Assembly: GCF_035083965.1 (NCBI RefSeq)
Contig: NC_089722.1
Span: 19,771,142 to 19,835,141, forward strand
Source of the DNA: Branchiostoma lanceolatum
Lineage: Eukaryota > Chordata > Leptocardii > Amphioxiformes > Branchiostomatidae
Direction of reading: 5' to 3'
Length of the DNA: 64,000 nt
The number at the start of each line of letters is the position of its first letter. The stretch's first letter is position 1. Positions 1 through 11,600 of this stretch are shown here, one piece after another. A program made the translations under genes and the position numbers. Under the pieces are notes generated by a model. The model was not told where the DNA came from, made no database searches, and saw only the letters and a list, made by a program, of their open reading frames with translations.

Positions 1-7
1 ATTTCAG

Positions 8-275
8 AATCTGGAAAAACTCGCAGTTCAAACTCCACCGCCCTTCCACGGGTGCCCACATGTACGCGCTGGCTGCTACGATATGTGACAGAATACACAT
101 GTACGGGTTCTACCCCTTCAGCACAGACCCCTTCGGAACGAACCTCAGGTACCACTACTACGAGAAGAGAAAGATGGTCAAAGTTGGCACTCACAACATG
201 CCCGAGGAGTTCAGGGCGTTGCAGATGCTCCACCAGCGGGGCGCACTGGTACTGCATACAGAACCCTGCCAGTGA
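8..275 (+). CDS. ST8SIA-like: ST8Sia-like alpha-2,8-sialyltransferase, last exon only (partial gene)
   Basis: This is the C-terminal exon of a Golgi type II sialyltransferase (CAZy GT29) that transfers sialic acid from CMP-sialic acid to glycans. The exon follows an AG acceptor at 6-7 and opens in the same phase as the matching exon of the downstream paralogue at 17413. Visible motifs are IWKNS, RPSTGAHMYALAATICD and IHMYGFYPF (sialylmotif S), LRYHYYE (motif III) and THNMPEEF (motif VS, His-x4-Glu), then the end LHTEPCQ and a TGA at 273-275. All catalytic C-terminal motifs are intact, so this copy looks functional, unlike its neighbour. The upstream exons lie before the window. The gene is in tandem and in the same direction as the ST8Sia-like gene starting at 8666. 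Family assignment is firm; the subtype within ST8Sia is not resolved. Confidence 0.9.
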
Positions 276-280
276 CTCAT

Positions 281-486
281 GTACTTTTATAGTCTCTACC
301 AGACTAAACCGCTCCGGCTATAGGGAGAACATTCGCCGGGGGACTTTGGCCATGGAGGGTTTCATTCTAGGGTTGCATATTTGACCCTCTCTCCGCAGCC
401 GACTCCCTTCATACAATTGACTCTATTTGGACAATTTCTACTATTTTCCCAGGGACCCGCGAAGGCTGGTACAGCCTAGTACTTTT
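281..486. mobile_element. hAT-like MITE in the 3' end of the upstream sialyltransferase
   Basis: A 190-bp element (289-478) is flanked by perfect 8-bp direct repeats GTACTTTT (281-288 and 479-486). The ends are imperfect inverted repeats (ATAGTCTCTACCAG at the left; the right end reads TAGGCTGTACCAG on the complement). The 8-bp duplication and TAG-type termini suggest a non-autonomous hAT-like element. It starts 13 bp after the stop codon, so it probably lies in the 3' UTR. Related ends recur at 2576-2791, 18467-18735 and 29926-30159. Confidence 0.75.
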
Positions 487-2520
487 CCATGAATGTTGAA
501 AAATGTTAACTTCAAAACCGCACTTTCAAGCTAAATAGGAAGACAAGTGCTACTTGAAATGTGGCACTACTTTACTTGAAGCACGAGCTAGGGACACTTA
601 TGTGATATGCTGGACCACTAAAATGTAAATTATTTTCAATGCGTTATTTCGGTTTCGAGATAGCGAAACCTATGTTACACTCGTTCTCATCAACGGGCGC
701 CGCAATCTTGGGATTCTGAAACCTTCCGGCAGCCATCTTGTTTCCGGTCTAGTTTTATCATCCTTCCCCGGGGAACGCGTATCTCCGTACCACGGATTCT
801 TACGGGTTTGGGTTTAATGATTCTAAGATATCCACATAGTGGAGAGTATCTGTCCCGTTTACATACCCTGTTTATTTACAGGAGTGAATAAACCAATAAT
901 AGTCACAAAAGTGTCAATATATGTGCAATATCAATTGACATTGTAATCTACAAGACGTGCTTATATCATCGAATAGAAGAGCTCAAAGAATCACGGAGAA
1001 GGCGTGTGCTGAAAATGCATATGTCGATGCAATTTTACCAATGGAAAATACATTTTTGAACTACAGTCTACCGGTCGGTGTTACGGTTATATATAATTAA
1101 CATGGCTGAAAATGTGCGATGCATATCAATACATTTATGTTGAATTTGTGAGTAACTGCGTCATGTACAAATCAAATGCTTACACCAGAATAACTACAAA
1201 TCCTTGTAATCTCCAACAGTCACGCGGTACCTAAGGAATGGTGTAATTGCATAGGTGGTATGAGCATCTCACAAAAACAACCCTCTCTCTATATATATAT
1301 ATAGCTAGATCATGTTTCAGGGTAACGTAAGCAAGTGAGTTTTTAAAGGAGACCCAAGCAATAGTAGGGCCCGAAATCGGATTTTCAGAATCAATTTATG
1401 TAGTCATTTTTATACATGATTAGTTCAAACAACACTATCACAATGTATAGCGACGTCTACATTGTTTGTATAATGCAAAAATACGACGCCGTTGTGATGG
1501 GAGAACTCACCGAAAATCGTCGCCAGGGTTTTTGTTGGCTCACGGAAGGAATCATCGTACGGCACGTTTTTGCGTGGTTTTAAAATGCTCAAATTAGTAC
1601 GCAAATGTGCTAAATATAACATTTCGGCATCTTTTTATTTGCATATTTTGGGCCCTGATATTGTTTTGGTTGCCTTTGATATGCAGGAAGATCCGATTTT
1701 TTTACTTCAGACTTTTCTTTATTTTTGCTGATACAAAAACAAATTGATGCACAGACAAGAGCAGACGGCACACACAGAGCCCTCGCCCACACTTGAAATT
1801 AAGTTGCTCTCCATTGAATGCTTTGAATGCAATTAAGGACTACGATAAAAGAAAATTGTATTTTCTAGTACTATGCCATCTTAAAGTCTTTCCCATGGGA
1901 ACGATGCGGATAAAATTGAGTTTTTTTGTGCTGTAATCTAAATGAATTATTGATGATATATGATTCTCTTTAGTTGGAAACTGAAAAGGCATCCCAAAGT
2001 CCAATTTTACTGAGCGGAAGTTCTAACACCCCCTCCCTAATTTGCATGATTAATGAGGGAAAGCACCGAAGAACCATTCCCGCCAAACGTTTTATCAAAA
2101 CACTTAATGGATGAATCGATGCCATTCCCTTTTGTCCGTCAAGGTCTTACAAGCTTTTCCGTCATAGGCAGCAGAATCGAATGTCGCCACATGCTTGAAA
2201 ATGAGGCGGTCGTCCTGGGCAGGGATAAGGCCCTGTGCGGTCCCAATTCGCGCCAGTCGTGTTGGGCAGGGGGCGCATTGGGAAGGCCGCTTAATGCTTG
2301 TACCTATTGGGAAAATTTTCAGGACCGAGGAAAAAGAAGTCGGAATGACCGGATGGTCGCCTTGAGAAGGTGGTCGCCTAGGCAGGTTTCACTGTATCAT
2401 GCATATCTGTGTCATGTAGCCCTGGAGGATTAGCCCCCTAGAGGGGCTAAAGGGCATCTCAGTAAACTCAAACTCAACTCAATGTATATGAAGATCAGAT
2501 AGCTGCTCAAATTAATTATA
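487..2520. other. Intergenic, no gene recognised
   Basis: AT-rich intergenic DNA. It includes a short (TA)n run near 1291-1303 and, at about 2396-2485, a segment ending in degenerate CTCAAA-type short repeats that resembles a LINE or SINE 3' tail. Open frames here are short, lack family features and show no splice logic. Confidence 0.5.
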
Positions 2521-2909
2521 GCGCGGTCACATTTGACGTAGGCCGTCGCACGATTGTGATGTAGTAGCAGGCTATTAGCCTCTACCAGGCTCCGCGGGAT
2601 GGCTGGAAAAATAGTAGAAATTGGGCTAATAGAGTAAATAGTGTGCCAAGGGAGTTAGCTACGGAGAGAGGGTCCAATCTGCCATCCACGGAATGGAACC
2701 TTACTGTATAGCGGACCTACCCTGGATAGCGAAGTACCGCGGCTGATTTCTACTATTTTCCCAGCGATAGGACGGAGCCTGGTAGAGGCTAGCAGCCTAT
2801 GGTAGAATCATAACAAGACAGCTGAATTCTGTACGACACATGTACGAACATCCTAAGAATGCTTTCAGTTTGCGATCGTACGATGTTCGCACGACGAATG
2901 TGACCGTGC
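2521..2909. mobile_element. Inverted-repeat element with a hAT-like MITE nested inside
   Basis: The outer element has related ends: GCGCGGTCACATTTGACG at the left and, on the complement of the right end, GCACGGTCACATTCGTCG. I could not find an outer target duplication. Nested inside, 2576-2791 has perfect 18-bp terminal inverted repeats TAGCCTCTACCAGGCTCC and a near-perfect 8-bp duplication (GCAGGCTA at 2567-2574, GCAGCCTA at 2792-2799). Inner homology extends to the TTTCTACTATTTTCCC block also seen at 435-450. Confidence 0.65.
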
Positions 2910-3642
2910 CCTCACTCTCGAACTTTAATGAACAAATGAAGGGTCGAATGACTGGACATGAGTGAATTCAATTTGTCTTCTGAAAAGGCAGAGCCTTATT
3001 CTCCCGCGGAAATAAAACAGATTGGAGTCTTGAAAAGAATTTGATTTATAGTTGCACAGTAATCTTTAAACGACTAACACGTTATCGTAAGATCTATTCA
3101 AATTGTTGTGACGCCATCGCTACTTACGGGTCACACTCAATTTTCGACAACAGTTTCTAGCTTAATGAATTGTTTTAAAAGTGAAAACTTTTGATGATAC
3201 ACAGAAAACAAGATAGAGGCCGGTATGATGTGCAAACATGTTTAACTTATTCCCACGTATCCCATAACGTTTCTCACACTTGTTTACCTGCAGCTGGTCA
3301 GATTATCGATCAGGCGAAAGAAAACGGCACATAGATACGCATAACAAACGTGTCTTTGCGTGATTTTTAATGATACAGCACAATTATAATTATAAGTTGG
3401 TTCATTTTCAAGATTCCAAGGAGAATCCTTGAGGTTTCCAAGTAAGTAGAGAATCTGAGCAGTCGTGTTTCTTACATGTATTTTCACCTAACGTAAACAT
3501 ATACGTTAGCTTTACAGTAGAGGAAAATTCAAGAAAGATAACTTTTTCGGAGCCTTTCTTCAAATCTCCCATCTGCTATAGGAGAGACTGATACTTTCAA
3601 CAAACTACTGTGGCATCATGATGTGTATTCTGTTTTGGATTA

Positions 3643-3914
3643 TGCTACTGTCACATTCGCGCCGGTGCCCGTAGGGGGTGTAGCCCCGACCGGGCCCCGA
3701 CTCGCGCCACAAATTTGTCCCGTTGGAATGTCGGATACCAGGGAGGCGTTCTCACGATTTGATTCCGTCGTTTTACCGGGTGCCGGGTTTATTTTAACTC
3801 CGATATCCCGGGGCCCGGCCTAGCCCGGTAACCGCAGGGTGCCCCACGGATCAAAAGTGAAAAAAGACCAGTAAACTACCCGGCGGGGCCCCTCTTTCAA
3901 ATGTGACCGTAGCA
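3643..3914. mobile_element. MITE with 3-bp TTA target duplication (PIF/Harbinger-like)
   Basis: A 272-bp GC-rich element has inverted ends TGCTACTGTCACATTC and, on the complement of the right end, TGCTACGGTCACATTT. It is flanked by TTA at 3640-3642 and 3915-3917. A 3-bp TWA/TTA duplication is typical of PIF/Harbinger elements; the superfamily is inferred from that alone. A diverged, inverted relative lies at 5285-5590. Confidence 0.7.
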
Positions 3915-4177
3915 TTATCCCGATACGCATGGCAGGTTGTTGTTTTGGTTCCAAGTGTCCCACGCCCGTTGGATGTACTCAGGAGTACGGCAGATACCGA
4001 AGGCGGGGTAGACTCCCTCTGTCCCCGCCCAACACCCCAGCCCGGACTCGCAGTTACACGGAGAAGAGTCGTACGCCAGGGTGCACATCTCACCGTCCTG
4101 TATGTGGAGGAAGAATTTGTGATTATAATCAGATTACATTTAATTGACCAATCAGAAGGAGAGATTCATATCACCCA

Positions 4178-4852
4178 GTAGAGTAGAGTAGAGTAGAGTG
4201 GAGTGGAGTGGTGTGGAGTGGAGTGGAGTGGAGTGAAGTGGAGTGGAGTGGAGTAGAGTAGAGTAAAGTAGTGTAGTGTGGTGTGGAGTGGAGTGGAATA
4301 GCGTAGGGTAGGGTTGGGTAGGGTAGGGTTGGGTAGGGTGGGGTAGGGTAGCGTAGGGATTAGGTTAGGGTAGGGTAGGGTAGGGTTGGGTAGGGTTGGG
4401 TAGGGTAGGGTAGGGTAGGGTAGGGTAGGGTAGGGTAGGGTAGGGTAGGGTAGGGTAGGGTAGGGTAGGGTAGGGTAGGGTAGGGTAGGGTAGGGTGGAG
4501 TGGAGTGGAGTGGTGTGGAGTGGAGTGGAGTGGAGTAGAGTACAGTGGAGTGGAGTGGAGTGGAGTGGAGTAGAGTACAGTGGAGTGGAGTGGAGTGGAG
4601 TGGAGTGGAGTGGAGTGGAGTGGAGTGGAGTGGAGTAGAGTAGAGTAGAGTAAAGTGGTGGAGTGTGGTGTGGAGTGGAGTGGAATAGCGTAGGGTATGG
4701 TAGGGTAGGGTAGGGTAGGGTAGGGTAGGGTAGGGTAGGGTAGGGTAGGGTAGGGTAGGGTAGGGTAGGGTAGGGTAGGGTAGGATAGGGTAGGGTAGGG
4801 TAGGGTAGGGTAGGGTAGGTAGGGTAGGGTAGGTAGGGTAGGGTAGAGTTGA
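4178..4852. repeat. Pentanucleotide satellite (TAGAG / TGGAG / TAGGG)n
   Basis: About 680 bp of 5-bp repeats are arranged in blocks: TAGAG and TGGAG variants at 4178-4300, TAGGG at 4310-4495, TGGAG/TAGAG again at 4496-4690, and TAGGG at 4692-4848. The blocks alternate twice, which suggests a higher-order duplication of a TGGAG-plus-TAGGG unit. Long open frames on the minus strand are products of the 15-bp periodic code and are not genes. Confidence 0.97.
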
Positions 4853-5102
4853 AAAAGATTTAACATGCCAAGCTTAAGATTGCAATGTTACGAAATATTG
4901 AAATTTTGGTTTACAATGAAATCTGTTATCTTCTTATGTACCAAAAGCACAAATGTAAGTTTTCAAACGCGCTTCTCAAAACTTGGACAAATGTATTTAC
5001 ATGTGTACTATTAAAGGATCTATACGTCATGCATGGATTGTGATCTCTTATATGAGTTAGTTTGGAAAGGCTAGTGACCTACCTATATTCCTCGGTGTAT
5101 AT

Positions 5103-5222
5103 GGTGTCATAAGGCCTAGTCATTTGCTCTAAACACCTCATAAAATTTCATCGTTCGCTTCAAACACTTGGAAATTTTATTTGGTGCTCATATATAGCAA
5201 GTGACCAGGCCTTATGATACAA
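5103..5222. mobile_element. Short hairpin MITE-like element
   Basis: The left arm GTGTCATAAGGCCTAGTCAT recurs inverted at the right end (complement reads GTATCATAAGGCCTGGTCAC). It is 120 bp with no coding potential. Confidence 0.5.
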
Positions 5223-5284
5223 TTTAAACCTCGGGGCGGGTCATTAACCCTTTATTGATGCATGTTTTGTGTAATGCTTAGGCC

Positions 5285-5590
5285 CCAAATGAAAAAAGGG
5301 GCCCCGCCGGTACGTAGTTCACGTCTTTTTTCACTTTCTGGCGTGACCACAACGTGGCCCCGTGAGACAACCCGCGGCTGTCGGGCTATTCTTTTGCCCG
5401 GCCGGGACCCCGAAAATTTTTAACTAGGACCTAAAGTCAACGCGGGACCCCATAACACAGAGACCCCGTAAGCTAATCGTGCGAGCATCGGGAGGTACCC
5501 TCCGATACCCGGCAGTCCACCGGAAAAAATGTGTGGCTTCGGGGCCCGGCCGGGACTACGTACAACCCCGACGGACACCGGTGCAATTGA
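5285..5590. repeat. Inverted, diverged relative of the 3643-3914 element
   Basis: Read on the minus strand this GC-rich block follows the order of 3643-3914: CCGGTGTCCGTCGGGG, GGCCGGGCCCCGA, GTGAAAAAAGACGTG and CCGGCGGGGCCCC all have counterparts there. The terminal TGCTAC repeats were not found, so it is probably truncated. Confidence 0.5.
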
Positions 5591-5617
5591 GACCTGAGCA
5601 TTAGACGTTACCTGAGC

Positions 5618-5767
5618 CTAGCCTCCGTTGCAGACTCCTTCCGGCTGTTTTCATTTTCTAAGTTTCAGTTTTACTATTACTTTTTTTTCTTGTTGTAATG
5701 TAATAGTATAAAAAAACAATAACTTGAAAAAGAAAACAGCCGGGAGGAGTCTGCATCGGAGGCTAAC
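5618..5767. mobile_element. 150-bp hairpin MITE
   Basis: Arms of about 35 bp: 5619-5656 (TAGCCTCCGTTGCAGACTCC...) is repeated inverted at 5732-5766 with only a few mismatches. The loop is AT-rich. No coding content. Confidence 0.6.
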
Positions 5768-5903
5768 CTGAGCCGGCGGTCCACAGTACCCAACAGTAGC
5801 ATCAGGGTTGGCAGAGCTAGAGATGAAGAACAGCGGTTCGACCATGGGACGAGCACTGTTCCACCAGCGGCAACACTCCGTTGACAGGCAGTCTTCGTTA
5901 GAG

Positions 5904-6240
5904 TTACAACCCGTGGTCTGGGCCTGGGAGGAGCAAAGCGAAACGTTTTATGTAGGAGCGTAGACGCAAGTCAAAGTCAAAGTTCCTTCCCGCACCGATG
6001 GTGCATAGGTCGGCGGCCATCTCTATTTTAGTAGCCCTTGGGCCACACAACTTTCCGCTGGTTGTGATGTGTGTGTTTAACTTCCATACTCTTTCCCAAA
6101 TGCCGAGTGCTAAGCAGAGAAAGCAGTATGTACCATTTTTAAAGTCTTTGGTATGACGTCGACCCGGCCGGGGATCGAACTCACGACCTACCGTATGCAA
6201 GGCGAACACTTTACCCCCACTAGGCCATTGCACCGGTAGC
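5904..6240 (-). mobile_element. tRNA-derived SINE
   Basis: The head on the minus strand reads like a tRNA with internal RNA polymerase III promoter boxes: a box A-like ATGGCCTAGTGGGGGTAAAG near 6230 and a box B-like GAGTTCGATCCCC near 6170. It is followed by a body running down to about 5904. A 109-codon open frame covers it but reads through the promoter boxes and is not a gene. A related head is at 7741 on the plus strand. Confidence 0.65.
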
Positions 6241-7740
6241 GTAGACTATGGCCCATATCAAAACTCAAAACAGACAAGCAAAAAGAAATGTATATACGGC
6301 ACAGGGATATATTGATAAAGTGACATATAAAAGCATGGATGACAGAGTTCTATTGATGTTCATATTCATATCTGTTGAGCTATTCATGTTATCGTACTGT
6401 CCTTATCTGTACATTACCAAAATGTCAACAATAGTTTCTGTATGTGATCATTTTCTCAGTTCAGACTTTGCGCAGGAATAGACGCTTTTTATGTCTTAAG
6501 TACCACAGTTATCAACCTAGGATTGATTGTTCAAATTTTCGTATTTTCCGAGAACGATAGTAAAATGGAACTTGTTGTCATCAAATACAGTAGTTGTCAC
6601 CATCCTCGACAGGTAGCTTTAAAGAACGCTTGCGGTCAGATGTGCAAAGACTAGGTGTGACAGGCCGTTCAGTGTAATATAACCAGTTTCTACCGCGCCG
6701 CGTGCCTGCGAAGCTGGTGTGTTACACCGAAAGGCGGTTAAACTTACCAGCTATATACTGAAACAGAACGAACGTACCTTGATCGACAAGACTTGGACAA
6801 AGAAAAAGACAGCAACTGCTAACATCTTGAAGCGTTTCTACAACGTTCTCTGGAATTAGGGCATAGAAAATTAAACTTGCTGTTTCTTCTGCTATTGGCC
6901 ATTAGATAATTTTCTGGTGATAAGTTGATTTGTTGGTACATAATATTGTACAGTATTTCTTTGGGGTCGGCAACGTTTCTTCAATTACAAAATGCCAATT
7001 GACGGTTTCATTGTTGTAAGTTTATCCTTTATCAATTATTGATATTGATTTATTCCATATCGCATGGCTTGGTATAGATGATATACAAACAACGATTTGT
7101 CTTGGTCCAGTCTATTTCCGTCTGCCAGAGGGCGTGTCTTCCTGTCCGCAATGTCCGGTAAATTTGTCATTCGAAGGCGAGATACTGTGGAGAGGTCACC
7201 TTGGCACCTTTATGAAGGTCACACATCTAGGTAATAAGATACGCCAGGTGTCTTCACCTCATTAACATATCAATTCAGTTTTGGTTGAAACCCTTGTTAT
7301 TCCCAGTTATTCCCTTTAGTCACTGACCAAAAAACAGCAGATGCTGTCGGAAACGTCTGACTGTTTCAATTCTTATCCCGTTGCTTGAGTAATTGTCATT
7401 TGGCGGGTCACCTTGGTCTTTTCGTAGCGACATCTGGCGAATGATTTGGATATAACAAGTCCCGGCGACACTTCTTGGCCTATCCCTAACAAACTAGTAT
7501 TCTGTCGCAATATGACATGACGTGTCAACGTTTCATCAAACTCCTAAATAACAAGCAACGATAAGGTGTTTTTTTTTCAAATTCAAAAGTTCTTCAAAAG
7601 TTAATCACCTGCCAACCGCGCCGAACATCAGCCGACCAAGCCCCCGAACCACTCCCAACCATGCTCGGGGGAAGGTCAGGAGGCTTATGTTCGGCCATTT
7701 GTTAAACCAAGGAGGTTAAATTTAACAAACGTGCTAGCCT

Positions 7741-7900
7741 AGGGCTGCGTGCGGCTATGGGTTAGAGTAATGTCCTTGCATTCGGAAGGTAGTAAGGGGT
7801 TCAAAGCCCGGCCGGGTCATACCAAAAACACTGAAAGTGCCTGCATATACATGAGAAATGCGGTTGAACCTCTTCGTTTCTACGGACCAGGTTGCTAAGG
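7741..7900 (+). mobile_element. tRNA-derived SINE (plus strand, diverged)
   Basis: A box A-like GGCTATGGGTTAGAGTAATG and a box B-like GGGTTCAAAGCCCGG are followed by GGGTCATACCAAAAACACTG, the same junction seen on the minus strand in the 5904-6240 element. Probably an older copy of the same family. Confidence 0.55.
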
Positions 7901-8665
7901 TATGACACGGAACGTTAATTAATCACAAAACTGTTAAACAGAAGACAAACGCCATTTGCTTGTAGGCTTAACTATACACGAAGGGTGATGAACATTTTCT
8001 CAGCCACACACAGAAATAAGACATTTTTCTTAACAATTGTGCCCCGAATTTTTAGTTTTGCGGATAATTTCTTGCTGAGGCTGCGAAATTATTGATCACC
8101 CTTCGTAAGTGCGTAATCCTTATAATCTCACAATCCTGCAGGCCCGCAATCCCTAAGGGGTTTTGCCGTTAATCAACTGCAAAAGGGCGCTTTTATCATC
8201 GCAAGAAACCATTCGTTTTAAGGGCTAGTCCGGTTTTAAGGGAGCTTTCAAGCTATTCCAAGCAAGGATGCTATTTTTAAAACGTTATCCTGGGAACGAA
8301 AGGGAGGGTACGGAATTTCGCGCATGATACCGTGTGAAATGTATAATTTATGCCAAAGTTCTGTGTGCAGAAAGCAAACAATGGTGATCAGGTAGTTCAG
8401 TCATGTGTCACGTACATGGTTGTCAATGGTGTGTAAGTAAATGAACAGGTTACTGATTGTGCTCACCGTCTGGAATGGTGTTCGGTTACGCGCTGGGCTT
8501 GCCAGACACCAAACAGAATAAACACGCGGGAGTTAGTGAATGACGCATGAATGTTAAGGCGCGCCTTTCCGAATCCAAACGGTGAACAAAGAACGTTATG
8601 CACATGGCCCGATCGGGTCATATTTTAACACCCATTTATGCGGAGAAAAACAGCTAAATTTCATC

Positions 8666-11600
8666 ATGCCTTTAAGGAAGAGGTGTCACCTACCGAGAAT
8701 CTTCCGGGGAGGAATGGTCCTTCTGTTTGTGTTGAACGTGGCTATGTTGTACATGGTTTGGCGCGAACGGTCCACGTATGCAGAACTACGCTTTCACCTG
8801 ATGAAGTCAACCAGTGACGTCCACGAAACGCCTCAATGGTATGTTGTTGCTATCTAATCTCTGAGCTCCAAGCAGATCTCTCGGTGGCAAGGCAGGAGTG
8901 TGGCCTCCACAAGGCCCTCCTACGGGCGTATGGATCGTAGAATTCGGCAAAAAAAGGAAAGATTAGCCAGTAGAGTCAGTCCACGGTGAAGATCACGTTT
9001 TGGTACAGGTTGGCCCTTTTGATACTGCCTCGCCGCCGATAGATCTGTTGGAGATTAGCTGCTATCGTATAATGTTAATGAACTCTTCAACGTTGTGTTC
9101 CCTTTTTGTCTGAAGCAAAATGTATCGTTTCCTTCTTTCTATAAGGGCTTGCAAGCTGTCTTACACGAGGAAATAAAACGTCTTCAAGTGATAAATACTT
9201 ATTATTATTACATTTTTTTTAATACTTTTATTTTACCATCACTAAAATAACCACCCATTCTCTTACAGCGTCGAGAAGCAGACAGCGAAAAAAGTAATCG
9301 AAGAATTCGTGGCAGTCACAACTGCAAGACAGCCCAGTAAAATACCGAGACTCAAAGTCGATTTAACAAATCAGACTTTTGGGAAAAACAATACAGTTGA
9401 ACAATTGGTACCTAGGATTGCTGTGCCAAAGAATGTGAGTAAAGGGCCTGTACCCCCATCGAAGAAGAAGCGGAAAGTTATCAAAGTTATTAAGCGAGTC
9501 GTGAAGCGTAAGAAACCTACCAATCAAGAGAAAGCCAACTTGACTGAAACAAAAACAACGGACAGCTGTGCTTTGCGAAATGCATCGGAGCAGCGTTGGA
9601 GTTTCAACAGAACAGAGGTTTTGAAAATGAGGTAAGTTACTACTCAAACTATCTCAATTAACAAATTAGTAATTATTCCGACATTAGACCTATCTCAATA
9701 GAACACAAGACAATAGTGGATCGTTTGTAATCTCAAAGCAGATGTGGGAAGGCAAAATCGTAATGCTTTCTAGCCCTCCGTTTTGGGGGATTTTCGCCAA
9801 GAGGGAAAATAAAGAAAATAATGCTTTCCGACCCTTCCCTTTAAATTCTCGAAAAAACTGGGTAGCTTGCAAGCGTTGTGATCTTGCCTTCCGACATCTG
9901 CTTGGAAGTTAGATTGTTTGGGAGGGTGTGAACATTTAGAATAAAACACAAGAAACAGACTAATGATACAAAATGACAAATTTAAAACGTAATTAGGTAA
10001 TTTCTTAATTTGCTAATATCTTAGTTAATGAAAACCTTTACTTAACATTTCCAGAAGTTATTGGTATATACGCAAAAAAAAGCTACTCAAGCAACTGGAT
10101 AAAGTTTCAAAATTTAATCCAGTTGCTTGAGTAATTGCTTTTTGACGTATCTTATAACCTGTATGTCTAACCCTCATCAACGTTATTAGTACATATTATC
10201 ATAGTTTTCTTAATAAACGTCCTGCTGTTTGTCTTGAGTTTTGAAACTCGCTGAATACAATCATTTCTACTTTCAGGAAACATATACTCAAGTTTTACAA
10301 CCCGAAAACAAATCTGACGCTAACGCAGTCCAGTTTAAAACTTGGGCAACTTTTAAGATATGAACTTCATACCAAATATAATATGAACGTGACCGAAGAT
10401 TTGTTAAAGTTGATCCCAAGGAAATCGCCTCTGATGGACCAACATTTTAACACGTGTGCAGTCGTAGGTAACTCTGGAATAGTGCTGAACAGTAACTGTG
10501 GTCAAGAAATCGACTCTATGGACTTCGTCATACGGTGCAACCTACCTCAAATAGAAGGCTACGAGAAAGATGTCGGCTCCAAGGCGAACTTAACCACAAT
10601 GAACCCATCGGTGATCCCACAGAATTTCAAAAAATGGAACAAAACGAAGAAAGATCACGATCGCCTCATACGACATCTCAGACACGTTGGCGACCAGATC
10701 GTGTACGTACCTGCTTTCACGTCTGCGTCGGGAGAGCAGTATGTGAGGGCTTTCGTACAGATTGTTCTCCAACACAAACTGCAGCTGAGGATCCGGACTG
10801 CTTTTCCACCGGCGGGACTAAACAATCTCATGCAATCGTAAGTTTAACCTTTTGGTCGCGATTTACACACAAGTTTTCGGGTCGACTCGGGGCTGTGTGT
10901 GAGGAGCTTTGGGCTACTAAAGTGGAATTTTCTACTAGAAAACGCTGCTTGAGTGGCCTAGGGTTCTCCTTGCACAGCCCTCAGTCGATTTTAAAAAGAC
11001 TAGAAAACGCGTGTGTAAATCGGGCCTTAGTTAGTAGATGGAGATGTCATCTCAATCCTATTTTCATTACCTGTGTGTACGGAGGTGCATTGTTTTTTTA
11101 TCTGTCGTTTCTGCAGTTATATCCATATGTTACACGTATACATAGGCACGCTTTACCAGTGACAGGAAGTAAAGGGCAAAAGCTCAGAGTTGCCAGTGAC
11201 AGGAAGTAAAATTCAGGATTGGTAGAATGAGTCATTGATCAACCCAGACAGACATTCCAGGTCATGGGGTCAATGGCAGAGGCTACTAATTCTTGGGGAG
11301 GTATTGTTTCTGTCTGCCTGTCTCAGTTTTTGCGGTAAATGTTTGCCATATATTAGTCATGTTCACCATAAACACTAAGTGACAGAAAGTGATCAATGGA
11401 AATGTGATGCTAATCAAAACCATATCTGCAAAATCAATACAATTAAGCAAAACACGTATGAAACTATTTCATGGAGGTACAAATGTATGAGACCTGCATT
11501 GTTGTTCTATCGAAATCATCACTGCGCGAAAGGGGTCCATTTCCGGACAAATCCGATATTGACACATCACTGGGCATGTTACATATTCGGACCGTTTCCA

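Noticed and set aside
2053-2433. 126-codon plus-strand open frame
   Set aside because: No recognisable family, ends in repeat-tail-like DNA, and has no neighbouring exons.
4360-4866. 168-codon minus-strand open frame (PTLPYPTLPY repeats)
   Set aside because: It is the translation of the pentanucleotide satellite; no start context, no unique sequence.
5904-6233. 109-codon minus-strand frame
   Set aside because: Runs through the RNA polymerase III promoter boxes of a SINE.
10535-11209. 224-codon plus-strand open frame overlapping ST8Sia exon 3
   Set aside because: Out-of-frame shadow of the sialyltransferase exon that runs on into intron and MITE sequence.
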